Notes: generated from the letters alone by a model not told the origin. A stretch of 64,000 nt of DNA from Acidobacteriota bacterium (GCA_018268715.1 JAFDVZ010000007.1:914106-978105); one strand, 5' to 3'; counted from the first letter of the stretch, positions 7,324 through 16,102 are shown. Made by a program: numbers and translations.

Positions 7324-9144
7324 CTGCGCGTAGCCGATGAAGAACCGCTGCGCCGCCGTGAACCCGTCCTGCTTCTTCTCGACGTCGCCCATCACGTGCG
7401 TGAGCGCCATCATCGCGATGCGCACGCCGCCGTTATCCGCCACGTTTTCGCCCAGGGTCAGCTTCCCGTTCAACTTCGTATCGTCCACCGCCGTGTAGCC
7501 GCCATACTGCGTGGCGATGCACTCGGCGCGCTTCTCAAAGGCCTTCCCATCGGCCTCGCTCCACCAGTCGCGCAGGTTGCCGCTCGCGTCGAACTGCCGG
7601 CCCTCGTCGTCGAAGCCGTGCGTGAGTTCATGCCCGATCACCGCCCCGATGGCCCCGTAGTTCGCCGCGTCGCTCCAGGCGTTCGAATAGAACGGAGGCT
7701 GCAGGATCCCGGCCGGGAAGTTGATGTCGTTCATCTGCGGGTTGTAGTAGGCGTTCACCGTCGGCGGAGACATGCCCCATTCCTTCTTGTCCACCGGCTT
7801 GCCGATCTTGCGGATGTCGAACTCGACGGCCCACTGCCGCAGGCGCGTCGAGTTGCCCAATGCGTCGTCGCGCGCGATCTTGACGCTCGAATAATCCTTC
7901 CACTGGTCCGGATATCCGATCTTGTTCACGATGGAGCCCAGCTTGATCAGCGCCTGCTTCTTGGTGTCCCCGCCCATCCAGCCCAGCGATTCGATGTCCC
8001 GCTGCATGGCGCCTTCGATCTCCTTCACCATCGTGAGCGTCCGCTGCTTGCCCTGCTCGCCGAAGGTTCGTTCCACGTACTTCCGGCCCAGCGCGTCGCC
8101 CAGCAGCCGGTCGGTCCGGCTCACGCAGCGCTTCCACCGCGGCCGCTGCTGCTCGGCGCCCTGGAGCGTCTTATCGTAGAACTCCCAGGTGGCCTTCTCG
8201 AACGGTTCGGCCAGCATGGTGGCGGCCGCGTCGATCGCGTGCCATGCCAGGTACGCCTTGATATCGTCGAGCGAACTCTGCACCGTCACCGACTCCACTG
8301 TCCGCATAAACGGCGGGTAGGTCAGATTCAGCGTCTCCAGTCCCTGGGCGCCCATCCCGGCGAAAAACTTCCGCCAGTCAAGCCCCGGTTCGAGCGAAAT
8401 CAGTTGCGCCACCGCGTAGGGGTGATAGGTTTTGTTCGGATCGCGTCGCGAAACCAGGTCGAGCGACCCTTTCGCCAGGTCGGTCTCCATCCGCATCACC
8501 ACTTTCGCCTTGGCTGCGGCCGCCGTCGCCGGCTCGCCCGCCAGTTCGAACATGCGCGCGACGTGCGCGACGAACGTCTTCTGGATTTCGACGCTCTTGG
8601 AGTCGGTTTTCAGGTAGTAGTCGCGGTCCGGCAGCGACAGTCCGCCCTGGTCGATCTCGCCGATCATCCGGGAGGCGTCCTTGGCGTCCTGCGAGGAGCC
8701 GAAGGTGAAGAAAACGGGAACGCCGCTCCGGTGCAGCGCGATCACCTCGTCGGTGACCGCCATTTTGGTCTTGATCGCGGCGATTCGCTCGAGCGTCGGC
8801 CGCAGCGGCTCCACGCCCTTGGCGTTGATGGCGGCCTCGTCCATGCAGGAGGCGTAGAAGTCCCCGATTTCGCGATCTTCGGTGGAGCGGCCCGGTTTTT
8901 CGGCCTGGGCGGCCTCCAGGATCTCCCGCAGCGCGTTCCGGTTCCGCTCCATCAGCTCATCGAAGCGTCCCCAACGCGATTGATCGGGCGGAACCGGGTT
9001 ATGTTTCATCCAGTTCCCGCAGGCGTAGCGGTAGAAATCGGTGCACGGGCTGACGGAACGGTCCATGGCGGAGGCTTCGATCTCCGCCTGGCCCCACGCG
9101 CCCGCCGCGCCGGCCAGCAACAACGCAAAAGTGCCGCGAATCAT
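7147..9144 (-). CDS. M13-family (neprilysin-like) zinc metallopeptidase, exported
   Basis: Full-length M13 endopeptidase of 665 residues starting at the ATG complementary to 9142-9144, which gives a good signal peptide (MIRGTFALLLAGAAGAWGQ). A TTG 36 bp upstream in frame is a weaker start. The zinc site HELTH is near residue 505, the third-ligand motif ENVADNGG near 566, the substrate-binding NAYYNP motif lies upstream, and the family's C-terminal CxxW ending is present as CRIW. M13 enzymes cleave oligopeptides up to about 40 residues; bacterial members act in the periplasm or outside the cell. Its 3' end lies in a 290-bp tandem duplication, but the intact copy is unbroken. The upstream gene on the same strand ends at 9263, behind a run of phased A-tracts. 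Confidence 0.95.
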   Translation of the reverse strand: MIRGTFALLLAGAAGAWGQAEIEASAMDRSVSPCTDFYRYACGNWMKHNPVPPDQSRWGRFDELMERNRNALREILEAAQAEKPGRSTEDREIGDFYASCMDEAAINAKGVEPLRPTLERIAAIKTKMAVTDEVIALHRSGVPVFFTFGSSQDAKDASRMIGEIDQGGLSLPDRDYYLKTDSKSVEIQKTFVAHVARMFELAGEPATAAAAKAKVVMRMETDLAKGSLDLVSRRDPNKTYHPYAVAQLISLEPGLDWRKFFAGMGAQGLETLNLTYPPFMRTVESVTVQSSLDDIKAYLAWHAIDAAATMLAEPFEKATWEFYDKTLQGAEQQRPRWKRCVSRTDRLLGDALGRKYVERTFGEQGKQRTLTMVKEIEGAMQRDIESLGWMGGDTKKQALIKLGSIVNKIGYPDQWKDYSSVKIARDDALGNSTRLRQWAVEFDIRKIGKPVDKKEWGMSPPTVNAYYNPQMNDINFPAGILQPPFYSNAWSDAANYGAIGAVIGHELTHGFDDEGRQFDASGNLRDWWSEADGKAFEKRAECIATQYGGYTAVDDTKLNGKLTLGENVADNGGVRIAMMALTHVMGDVEKKQDGFTAAQRFFIGYAQLWCANTRPEFSRMLAAVDPHSPGEFRVNGVVGNSQEFQKAFSCKAGQPMVRPNACRIW

Positions 9145-9178
9145 GCCCCCAGTGTATCGAGGGCCGCGCGAAGGCGCC

Positions 9179-9260
9179 AAAAACAGGTCAAAAACGCGTC
9201 AAAAATGCGCTAAAAACGCTTCGAAAACGCACAAAAACGACACGTTTTGACGCGGTTTTT
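9179..9260. other. Helically phased A/T-tracts (predicted curved DNA)
   Basis: Between the M13 peptidase start and the stop of the DUF6599-like gene, five-base A-tracts (one is four bases) begin at 9179, 9190, 9201, 9212, 9224 and 9233, then T-tracts at 9245 and 9256. The spacing is 11, 11, 11, 12, 9, 12 and 11 bp, so all tracts lie on nearly the same face of the helix. Phased A-tracts of this kind bend DNA strongly. The segment can be written as decayed copies of an 11-bp unit of the form AAAAACGCGTC. It sits where the peptidase promoter should be, so it may be an upstream bending element. Confidence 0.8.
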
Positions 9261-9262
9261 CG

Positions 9263-10096
9263 CTATCGGATGCCCGCCGCCAGGGCTTTGGCGGCCGGCG
9301 CGCCGTCGAATCCGTCCTTCAGATTCGCAAACCCGGCCACATAGGCGCCCTTACGAAACACGATCAGCCGGCCCAGGTATTTGTCGGTAGCCTGAAACCC
9401 CTCATCTCCGATCGAGATAGGCTGAACCTCGGCGAAACGGGCTTTCAACTTGGCGATCACCTGGTCCGCGCCGGTCGGCTGTTTGACGATAAACGCCCGG
9501 CCGTAGTCGTACTTGGCCAGGTAGCCGCGCTTCAGGATGCTCAAGCCGAGGACGCTTTGAGGGATCAGCCGGATGGTGCCGCCGTCCAGGCCTTCCTTGG
9601 GGAACCAGCCGAGGGCCTCGGGCTGATCCCGCGTGCCGTCGAGCTTCGCTTCGAGGGCTTGCAGGAACTTGCGGATCTCGGCCGAGTGATCGAGGGAGGT
9701 GGGGCTGGCCGAAATCTCGGCGAACTTACTGCCTTTGACGAAGATGCCACGCTGGGGCACGATCTGGCCGGACATACCGAGCGCCTCCACCGGCATCCGG
9801 GGATCCCGGTTCGAGGCGTACATGCCGTAGGCCATCTCGGGATCGGGGAAATCCGAGACGTCGACGACGAACTGCGTTTCGCCCTTCTTGCAGGTGACGC
9901 CGTGCATCTTCTGGAACCCGTAGATCAGATAGCCTTCCGAGTTCCCGTCCATGTAGTCGTACAGGTTGTCGCCTTCATACATCCGCGCGGCGCCGGCCTG
10001 AGTCCAGCCGGGCGCCACGTCGCAACGGGGCAGGGGAGTTTCGGCGGCGAAGGCCGCCGCCGAACATGCGGCGGCGGCCAAAAGCAGAGCTTTCAC
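9263..10096 (-). CDS. DUF6599-like exported protein of unknown function
   Basis: 277-residue protein with a signal peptide (VKALLLAAAACSAAAFAAE). The start is the GTG complementary to 10094-10096, which overlaps the stop codon of the upstream aldo/keto reductase gene by GTGA, the usual sign of translational coupling. An open frame continues further upstream but would have no signal peptide. The mature part has the acidic-aromatic motif EGDNLYDYMDGNSEGYLIYG, repeated-looking alpha/beta stretches and no catalytic motif I recognise. I associate it with the DUF6599 family, often next to exported oxidoreductases in Acidobacteria; that assignment is from memory of the motif. A shared periplasmic role with the reductase is inferred only from coupling. 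Confidence 0.75.
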   Translation of the reverse strand: MKALLLAAAACSAAAFAAETPLPRCDVAPGWTQAGAARMYEGDNLYDYMDGNSEGYLIYGFQKMHGVTCKKGETQFVVDVSDFPDPEMAYGMYASNRDPRMPVEALGMSGQIVPQRGIFVKGSKFAEISASPTSLDHSAEIRKFLQALEAKLDGTRDQPEALGWFPKEGLDGGTIRLIPQSVLGLSILKRGYLAKYDYGRAFIVKQPTGADQVIAKLKARFAEVQPISIGDEGFQATDKYLGRLIVFRKGAYVAGFANLKDGFDGAPAAKALAAGIR

Positions 10097-11259
10097 GCGA
10101 ACAACTCCTGCGCCCTGGACACGCGGTCGAACACGCGGACGCCGTTGGGGCACTGGATGGAGCAGTCGTCACAATCGCCGCAGCGGACCGTGCGCAGGTT
10201 CTCCGGCATTTCGAGGAACTGCTCGCGGGCCATGGCGAACTCGCCGTAACCGTCGGCGTAGGAGACGTAGCGGATCAGGTCGGCCACCGGCAGGCCCTTG
10301 GAGCACTTGCCCTCGCAGGCGCCGCACATGCGGCAATAGAGCGGGGTCAGCATTTCCAGCCGCGCCTTGAGCAGTTTTTCGTCGCCGGAGGCGAACGGCT
10401 CGCTCATGGCCTTCAGGTTCTGGTCGAGCTGGTCGAGGTCGGTGATGCTGGGGATGGTGGTGTCGACGTTCTTATTGCGCAGCACCCACTTGAGCATGGA
10501 CAGCATGGCGCCGTCGCGCTTGAAGACGCCGAAGTTCGGATCGTTTTCCTTGATGCGGCGGAATCCGCCGGCCATCACCTTCATGGCGACGATGCCGATG
10601 CCGGCCTGGCGCACCTGCTGGATGAGCGGGTCCATGCCGGGATCCATGGTGAAGTTATAAGACGTCAGCACGACGTCGAAGTGCTTTTTGGCGATGACGG
10701 CGGGCAGCAGTTCGGGCTGTCCGGCGTGGGTGCTGACGCCGGCGAAGCGGATCTTGCCCTGGCTCTTGGCGATGTTCTGCGCTTCGAGCAGACCGTCGGT
10801 GAGGTGCTCGGGCTTGCTCTTGGCGTGCAGGTACCAGATGTCGAGGTGATCAGTTCCGATTTCCTGGAGGCTCTTGTCGAGGTCGGCGAGGGCCTGTTCC
10901 TTGGTCGGGGATGCGCTCTTGCTCGATAGGGTGAGGGAGTTCCGCTTGGACTTCAGCGCCGCGCCCACCATCCGCTCGTTATTGCCGCCCTGATAACCGC
11001 GGGCCGTGTCGAAATAGGTGATTCCGATGTCGGCGGCGCGCTCGATAACGCTCTGATCGGACGTGATCATGCAGCCGAAGCCGACGGCGGTGGGCTTGAG
11101 GCCCGTCTTGCCCAGGGTGCGGTAGGTGAACTTGGGCCCGTCCTTCACTTCGGATTTCGGGGCGGCCGGTTTTTCGGCGGCGGGTTTGGCCAGGCCGGCG
11201 GCGGGAATGGCGAGTCCGGCGGCGGCCAGGAAGTTGCGGCGCGAGGATGATGAGTTCAT
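10093..11259 (-). CDS. Tat-exported aldo/keto reductase with C-terminal ferredoxin-like cysteine motifs
   Basis: 388 residues. It begins with a twin-arginine signal (SSSRRNFLAAAGLAIPAAG), then a complete aldo/keto reductase barrel with the catalytic tetrad visible: D and Y in FDTARGYQGG, K in SSKSAS and H in WYLHAKS. The last 90 residues carry two cysteine clusters, CRMCGACEGKC and CGDCDDCSIQCPNG, of the 4Fe-4S ferredoxin type. The Tat signal fits export of a folded cofactor protein. The substrate and electron partner are unknown. It is coupled by a 4-bp overlap to the DUF6599-like gene and is divergent from the Tat-exported DUF362 gene across 64 bp, so the three may share one control region. 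Confidence 0.9.
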   Translation of the reverse strand: MNSSSSRRNFLAAAGLAIPAAGLAKPAAEKPAAPKSEVKDGPKFTYRTLGKTGLKPTAVGFGCMITSDQSVIERAADIGITYFDTARGYQGGNNERMVGAALKSKRNSLTLSSKSASPTKEQALADLDKSLQEIGTDHLDIWYLHAKSKPEHLTDGLLEAQNIAKSQGKIRFAGVSTHAGQPELLPAVIAKKHFDVVLTSYNFTMDPGMDPLIQQVRQAGIGIVAMKVMAGGFRRIKENDPNFGVFKRDGAMLSMLKWVLRNKNVDTTIPSITDLDQLDQNLKAMSEPFASGDEKLLKARLEMLTPLYCRMCGACEGKCSKGLPVADLIRYVSYADGYGEFAMAREQFLEMPENLRTVRCGDCDDCSIQCPNGVRVFDRVSRAQELFA

Positions 11260-11323
11260 ACGGAGTCCTATCAGCGTATTATCAGACCTGCAACTCGATT
11301 ATACTGGTTTTGGGAGACGCCCG

Positions 11324-12409
11324 ATGAACCATCCCTTTTCACGCCGGACCATGTTGGGCATGGCCCTCGGCGCAGGCGCGATCGGCGCCCGCAGCCGGGC
11401 CATGGCCCAGAACCCGCCAGCCGCGGAGGCAAGCGACAAGCTGTTTGAATCGGCGAAGCGATCGACGGTTTCGCTGATTCATGGCGAAAATCGACGCAAG
11501 AACGTCGCCGAGGCGCTAACGGCCATTGACGAACAGATCCTTCCGGTTCTGAAGTCCCGGAAGTACGTCGTCATCAAGCCGAACAACGTATCGACGGTCA
11601 TTCCGCTGGCGGCGACCAACGCCGACGCGCTGATGGGCATCATGGATTACCTGGCGCCGCGGTTCAAGGGGCCGGTGTACATTGCCGAATCTTCGGCCGG
11701 CAACACGCTGGAAGGGTTCGACAACTTCAAGTATCAGACGGTGGTGAACGAGTTCAAGAACCGCGAAGTGAAGCTGGTGGACCTGAACAAGGAAGGCAAG
11801 TACGTGGTGCATCCGATTCTGGACGCCAACCTGCACCCGACGCCGATCCGGCTGGCCGCGCGGCTGGTGGACCCGGACGCCTTCGTGCTGTGCTCGGCGA
11901 TTCTGAAGACGCACAACACCGTGGTGGCGACGATGTCCATTAAGAACATGGCGCTGGGCGCTCCTTTGCGGGCGGCCCCGGGGGAGAAGCCGAACTGGAA
12001 CGACAAGCGCAAGTTCCACGGCGGCGTGCGGCAGTCCCACATCGACATCATGCTGGCGGCGCAGCGGCTGAAGCCGACCTGGGGCGCGACGCTGATTGAC
12101 GGTTACGAGGGCATGGAAGGCAACGGTCCGTCGAGCGGAACGCCGGTCCAGTCCCGGGTGGCGATCGCATCGACCGATTACGTGGCGGCCGATCGCGTGG
12201 GCCTGGAGTGCATGGGCATCAACCCGTCCTGGGTGGGCTACCTGCGCTTCTGCTCCGAGGCGGGGCTTGGCCAGTACGATATGACGAAGATCGACATTCG
12301 CGGCGAGAAGGTGGCCGCGGTGAAGAAGGAATACCGGCTGCATCGGGACATCGAGCGAGAGTTGCGCTGGATGGGTCCGATGGAGGAAGTGCCGGAGAAG
12401 TTGGGCTAG
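11324..12409 (+). CDS. Tat-exported DUF362-domain protein
   Basis: 361 residues from the ATG at 11324, preceded by GGGAG and a TATACT hexamer at 11300-11305. The frame stays open back to 11126, but that extension is antisense to the aldo/keto reductase and is rejected. The N-terminus has a twin-arginine signal (FSRRTMLGMALGAGAIGARS). The body is a DUF362 domain: VVIKPNNVSTV, then AESSAGNTLEGF, and LKTHNTVVATMSIKNMALG. DUF362 proteins are often found with ferredoxin domains, but this one has no cysteine cluster of that kind. Its function is unknown; partnership with the divergent iron-sulfur reductase is plausible. It ends in a T7 run followed by a hairpin. Confidence 0.85.
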   Translation: MNHPFSRRTMLGMALGAGAIGARSRAMAQNPPAAEASDKLFESAKRSTVSLIHGENRRKNVAEALTAIDEQILPVLKSRKYVVIKPNNVSTVIPLAATNADALMGIMDYLAPRFKGPVYIAESSAGNTLEGFDNFKYQTVVNEFKNREVKLVDLNKEGKYVVHPILDANLHPTPIRLAARLVDPDAFVLCSAILKTHNTVVATMSIKNMALGAPLRAAPGEKPNWNDKRKFHGGVRQSHIDIMLAAQRLKPTWGATLIDGYEGMEGNGPSSGTPVQSRVAIASTDYVAADRVGLECMGINPSWVGYLRFCSEAGLGQYDMTKIDIRGEKVAAVKKEYRLHRDIERELRWMGPMEEVPEKLG

Positions 12410-12417
12410 TTTTTTTG

Positions 12418-12797
12418 ACGCGGGCGGAGGCCTTCCGCGGGCCTCCGCCTAGTCCACGTTCTCCGGCGTTCGGCGCTGGACGACCCCCACACGCGGATCA
12501 GTACGATTCCCCCGATGATGGCCGCCGCCATGGCCGCCGCGCCGTTCCACTGGATGAAGGGCTGAGGCTGGCGGAACATCTGCCAGGCCAGGCGCAGGCT
12601 GGCGGCCCAGAACAGCGCTACTCCCAACGCGATCAGATCGGCTGAGCAGGTGAGGGCGATGACCACCGCCACGGCGATCCAGACGGCCGTCGAGACGGCG
12701 TGCGCGGCGAACTGCGCCGCTGTCAACGATTGCGAGATGGCCACCGCGGCGATGGTGACGCCGGCCGCGATCATACGCCGCCTGGGGTGCATGTAAC
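12418..12797. repeat. About 381-bp tandem direct repeat, copy A (degenerate)
   Basis: Copy A of a direct duplication covering the 3' end of the CPBP gene and its downstream hairpin. It aligns to 12801-13182 at an offset of 383-385 with around 20 substitutions and short indels. It is therefore older than the 290-bp duplication at 6744-7323. Copies are separated by 3 bp. Confidence 0.93.
12424..12448. terminator. Hairpin downstream of the DUF362 gene
   Basis: GCGGAGGCC (12424-12432), 7-nt loop, GGCCTCCGC (12440-12448): a perfect 9-bp stem. Seven Ts lie before it (12410-12416), not after it, so it is not a textbook terminator in the + direction. It is the duplicated copy of the hairpin that follows the CPBP gene at 12808-12831. 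Confidence 0.4.
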
Positions 12798-12800
12798 TTA

Positions 12801-13182
12801 ACGCGGACGGAGGCCTTCCGCGGGGCCTCCGCCTATTCCACGTTCTCCGGCCTTGGGCGCTGGACGACGCCCCACACGCGGATCAGGACGATTCCCCCGA
12901 TGATGGCCGCCGCCATGGCCGCCGCGCCGTTCCACTGGATGAAGGGTTGAGGCTGGCGGAACATCTGCCAGGCTAGGCGCAGGCTGGCGGCCCAGAACAG
13001 CGCTACTCCCAACGCGATCAGATCGGCCGAGCAGGTGAGGGCGATGGCGACCGCCACGGCGATCCAAACGGCCGTCGAGACGGCGTGGGCGGCGAACTGC
13101 GACGCCGTCAACGATTGCGAGATGGCCACCGCGGCGATGGTGACGCCGGCCGCGATCATACGCCGCTTGGGGTGCATGTAAC
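12801..13182. repeat. About 381-bp tandem direct repeat, copy B (part of intact gene)
   Basis: Copy B holds the functional 3' end of the CPBP gene, its TAG stop and the following hairpin. Both copies stop at the same sequence, GGTGCATGTAAC, where homology ends abruptly. Confidence 0.93.
12808..12831 (-). terminator. Hairpin directly after the CPBP stop codon
   Basis: CGGAGGCC (12808-12815) pairs with GGCCTCCG (12824-12831), giving an 8-bp GC stem starting 1 bp beyond the stop codon of the minus-strand CPBP gene. No U-rich tail follows, so it is a possible terminator or mRNA 3'-end stabiliser. Confidence 0.45.
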
Positions 13183-16102
13183 GGATGACGGCGAAGGCGA
13201 GCGTTCCACCGATCCCCAATCCAAACACGGCCGCGAGAAAGCCCTGCGACAGCGCCGCGTAGCCCGGCAGATAGTTGTCGAGACCCGCGAGATTCCAAAC
13301 CGGCAGCGCCGCGCGCGGTCCGGGAACCGCCTGCAGCGCCCATTGCATCAGGCGACTGACGCCTGCGATGACGGCCGTCACCGCCGCGGCGCGACCGAGC
13401 GAGGGCGGATTCAGGCTGGCCGGGCCCAGCGCCGACTGGCGGAAGACGTCGAGCGACAGCATGACGGCGAAGGCGCCGGCGGCGAGCAACACGGTGAGCA
13501 CGGCGCGGCCGATGGCGAATTGCGTCACGTAGTTCTGTTCCGGGTTCGCGGTGTCGTAACCGGTCATGGCCGTGGCCGAGGCGTTGACGGCGGAGACTGC
13601 CGCGACGGCCAGCGCGCAGACCGCCACGGCCAGGTAGACGCGCCAGTGGAATACGATGTCGTGCGCGGCCAGACGCCGTATGAACAGCACGAGCAGCGGC
13701 ATGCCGAGCGACCCGAGCAGGGCGGGAATGGCGAAGTTGCGCAACGTGGGCTTCTGAAAGTCGCGCAGCCAGGCTTCCGGGAGCTTCAGGAAGCGGCGCA
13801 CGTTCGACACCTCGCCGCCATGGACTTCGACGGAGACGCGGGCGCGGGCGTCGGCCACCCGGAAGTCGGAATCCTCAAAGACGATGGCCCAATCGGTGCG
13901 CTGGTCGCGACGCTCCTCATTCGATTCGACGGCGACCATGCCGGGCCAGGGCAGGGCGGCGGAGGCGCGGTCGCGAGCCTGGGCGGCGGTGAGGCGGTCG
14001 CCGGGGGCGCGTTCGTCAAGCAGGTGGTCCTTGCGCACGATGGCGCCGGATTGATCGACGTAGACGCGCCATTCCTCCTTCACCTGGGGCCGGTAGAAGC
14101 GCACGCGCCAGACCGCGCTGAGGCGGCGTTCCCGTACGATGCGCTGGGCGGCTTCGGGACCCAACTGGCGGCGCAGATATTCGAATTCGGCGGCGTCGAG
14201 GTTCGCGTTGAAGTCGGTGGAGACGCGCCAGGCCGCGCCGTTGGGGAGCGCGCGGCGGGCGATGGCTTCGGCTTGGCGGGCGCCGACGCGCACCTGGATC
14301 CAATCGCCGAAGGTGCGCGGAACGGCGAGGGCTCCGCCGATGGCGGCGACGATGGCGAGGGCGTACAGCCAACGAATGTCCCAGGGGGCGCGGACGGGTG
14401 GGACCGGCTCCGCGGCGACGGGCGCGGGCTCTTCCGGCGCGGGTTCGGCGACCGCGACGGCTTCGGCGTCATCGAGCGTCGAGAAGGCGCCCTGACGGCG
14501 ATAGAGCACGATGTTGACCATCAACGGGGCCAGGATGGCGAGCGCCACCAGGATCCCGTTCAGGCGGAAATACCAGGAGGGCGATTCGAACAGGAATCCG
14601 CCCATCAGGCCGGCGTCGACGGTGAAGTGCCAGACCAGGGTGGCGGCGATGCCGTAGCGCAACATCAGGAATCCGGCGGCGACGCCGATGACGCCGACTT
14701 CCACGCCGCGGATGTAGGCCGGCTGCTGCGGATAGTTGGCGTGCAGGAAGCCCCACACGAAGGCCGGAATCACGACGGCGAGCCAGCGGAGCTTCAACAG
14801 GCGCTCGAGCAGGGGGATGGCGAGCAGGCGGAACCAGAACTCCTCCGACGCCGCCGCCATGCTGGCCAGGGCGATGGGGTAGATGAGCGGCAGCGCGGTG
14901 GACAGCAGGTTCGAATACTGGACGTCCTGCGGGCTCCATACGCCGAAGCGGCGGCCCACCAGATAGAAGGCTACGATGAAGGCCAGGTGGAGGGCGGCGA
15001 AGGCGTAACCGACGATCACGGCGCGGTAGAAGGCGCGGCTGCCTAAGCCCGAGGGCGTGAGCAGCGTCCTTAACGAGAGCCGGTCGCCCGTGCGTTCGCG
15101 ATAGCCGGGTTCGCCCGCGGCGGCCGGGATCACGATATAGACAAAGACGCCGACGCCCGCGCCCAGCGCTTCGAGGATCACCAGGGCGAGCGTTTGCAGA
15201 TAGGGCGAACTGGTGGGGAAGGCGTCCACCAGCAGCGGAATCATATTGAGCTGGCTGAGGATGGCCATGGCGCCGATGCCGGCGGAAATGGCGAGCACGG
15301 GACGCCACGGGATGCGGCGGCGGCGCAACCCCTGGACGAGCAACGCCAGCGCGGCCAGCGCCAACGGCAACCAGAAGGCTTCGGCGATGGCGGCCAGCAT
15401 CTCATTGCGGGAGCGCATGGCGGAGAAGTCGCGCTGCCAGCCTTCGGGGATGTGGAGGAATTCGCGGAAGTGGCCGATGTGGTCGCCCTGAACGGACACG
15501 GTCAGGCGCAGGCTCGCGTCCTTGGCCTTGAAGCCGTCGCGCTCCCAGGTGAAGACGAAGTCGTTGCGGTTGGGGCGCTGTTCCAGGCGATCCTCAACCA
15601 GATGCATGTCGGCGGAGGAGCGGCCCTGGCGGAACTTTTCGGCGATGGCGAGGGCCTGGTCGCGGGTGAGGCGCGCCCCTGCTTCGGCTTCCGGGATGAC
15701 GTGTTCGAAGCCGGTGACGCGGCCGTCCGGACTGATGGCGGCGACCAGCTCCTCCTTGTCCGGCGGACGATACCAGCGGGCGCGCCAGGACCAGACCGGC
15801 GCTTCGCGCTGCATGAGTTGGTTGGCGCGCTCCAGGCCGAGCTCGCGCTCGAGGTAAAGGCGGGCGTCGTCGTCGGGGTCGAAGACGGTGAGCTGGCGGA
15901 AGCCGGCGGTCCGGAGTCCTTGCGAGGCGAGGAAGCCTTCGGCGATCGAGGTGATTTCGGCGCGCGAGCGGGCGAGTTTCAACGACGCCTGGGGAAACGC
16001 CTTGTCGTATTCGAGCCGGATGTAGGCGGCCGAGGCCAGCACGAGAGCCGCCAGCACCAGCGTGAAGTTCCGGTCCGAACGGGAAAAGCGTAGTGGATTC
16101 AT
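12833..16102 (-). CDS. Very large CPBP-family intramembrane metalloprotease with duplicated soluble modules
   Basis: 1089 residues from the ATG complementary to 16100-16102 (an upstream in-frame start adds 15 non-conserved residues). The central membrane part, about residues 235-535, carries the CPBP (Abi/Rce1-like) motifs: EE(420-421)FWFR425, FLH454ANY and WH492FTVD496. Before it lies a soluble module, about 45-230, and after it a second copy, about 605-790. The match is clear: ERELGLERANQL versus RRQLGPEAAQRI, WRARWYRPPDKEE versus WRVRFYRPQVKEE, and FLHIPEGWQRDF versus FLKLPEAWLRDF. A second membrane region follows. Typical CPBP proteins have 200-300 residues, so this is a large fusion. Substrate unknown. 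It is divergent from the HAD gene, and its 3' end is tandemly duplicated. Confidence 0.85.
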   Translation of the reverse strand: MNPLRFSRSDRNFTLVLAALVLASAAYIRLEYDKAFPQASLKLARSRAEITSIAEGFLASQGLRTAGFRQLTVFDPDDDARLYLERELGLERANQLMQREAPVWSWRARWYRPPDKEELVAAISPDGRVTGFEHVIPEAEAGARLTRDQALAIAEKFRQGRSSADMHLVEDRLEQRPNRNDFVFTWERDGFKAKDASLRLTVSVQGDHIGHFREFLHIPEGWQRDFSAMRSRNEMLAAIAEAFWLPLALAALALLVQGLRRRRIPWRPVLAISAGIGAMAILSQLNMIPLLVDAFPTSSPYLQTLALVILEALGAGVGVFVYIVIPAAAGEPGYRERTGDRLSLRTLLTPSGLGSRAFYRAVIVGYAFAALHLAFIVAFYLVGRRFGVWSPQDVQYSNLLSTALPLIYPIALASMAAASEEFWFRLLAIPLLERLLKLRWLAVVIPAFVWGFLHANYPQQPAYIRGVEVGVIGVAAGFLMLRYGIAATLVWHFTVDAGLMGGFLFESPSWYFRLNGILVALAILAPLMVNIVLYRRQGAFSTLDDAEAVAVAEPAPEEPAPVAAEPVPPVRAPWDIRWLYALAIVAAIGGALAVPRTFGDWIQVRVGARQAEAIARRALPNGAAWRVSTDFNANLDAAEFEYLRRQLGPEAAQRIVRERRLSAVWRVRFYRPQVKEEWRVYVDQSGAIVRKDHLLDERAPGDRLTAAQARDRASAALPWPGMVAVESNEERRDQRTDWAIVFEDSDFRVADARARVSVEVHGGEVSNVRRFLKLPEAWLRDFQKPTLRNFAIPALLGSLGMPLLVLFIRRLAAHDIVFHWRVYLAVAVCALAVAAVSAVNASATAMTGYDTANPEQNYVTQFAIGRAVLTVLLAAGAFAVMLSLDVFRQSALGPASLNPPSLGRAAAVTAVIAGVSRLMQWALQAVPGPRAALPVWNLAGLDNYLPGYAALSQGFLAAVFGLGIGGTLAFAVIRYMHPKRRMIAAGVTIAAVAISQSLTASQFAAHAVSTAVWIAVAVAIALTCSADLIALGVALFWAASLRLAWQMFRQPQPFIQWNGAAAMAAAIIGGIVLIRVWGVVQRPRPENVE

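Larger units (their letters stand above)
12406..12797 (-). pseudogene. Duplicated 3' fragment of the CPBP protease gene
   Basis: The minus strand repeats the final 113 or so codons of the CPBP gene (from MHPRRRMIAAG on), with about 5% divergence. A single-base deletion near 12484 shifts the frame after VLIRVWG, replacing the normal ending by an arginine-rich tail. The copy happens to begin at an ATG codon, so a 128-residue membrane peptide could in theory be made, but no ribosome-binding site is evident. Most likely it is a dead tail produced by tandem duplication. Confidence 0.75.

Noticed and set aside
11126..11323. Extended N-terminus of the DUF362 protein
   Set aside because: It would be antisense to the aldo/keto reductase, whereas the ATG at 11324 gives a proper Tat signal and has a ribosome site.
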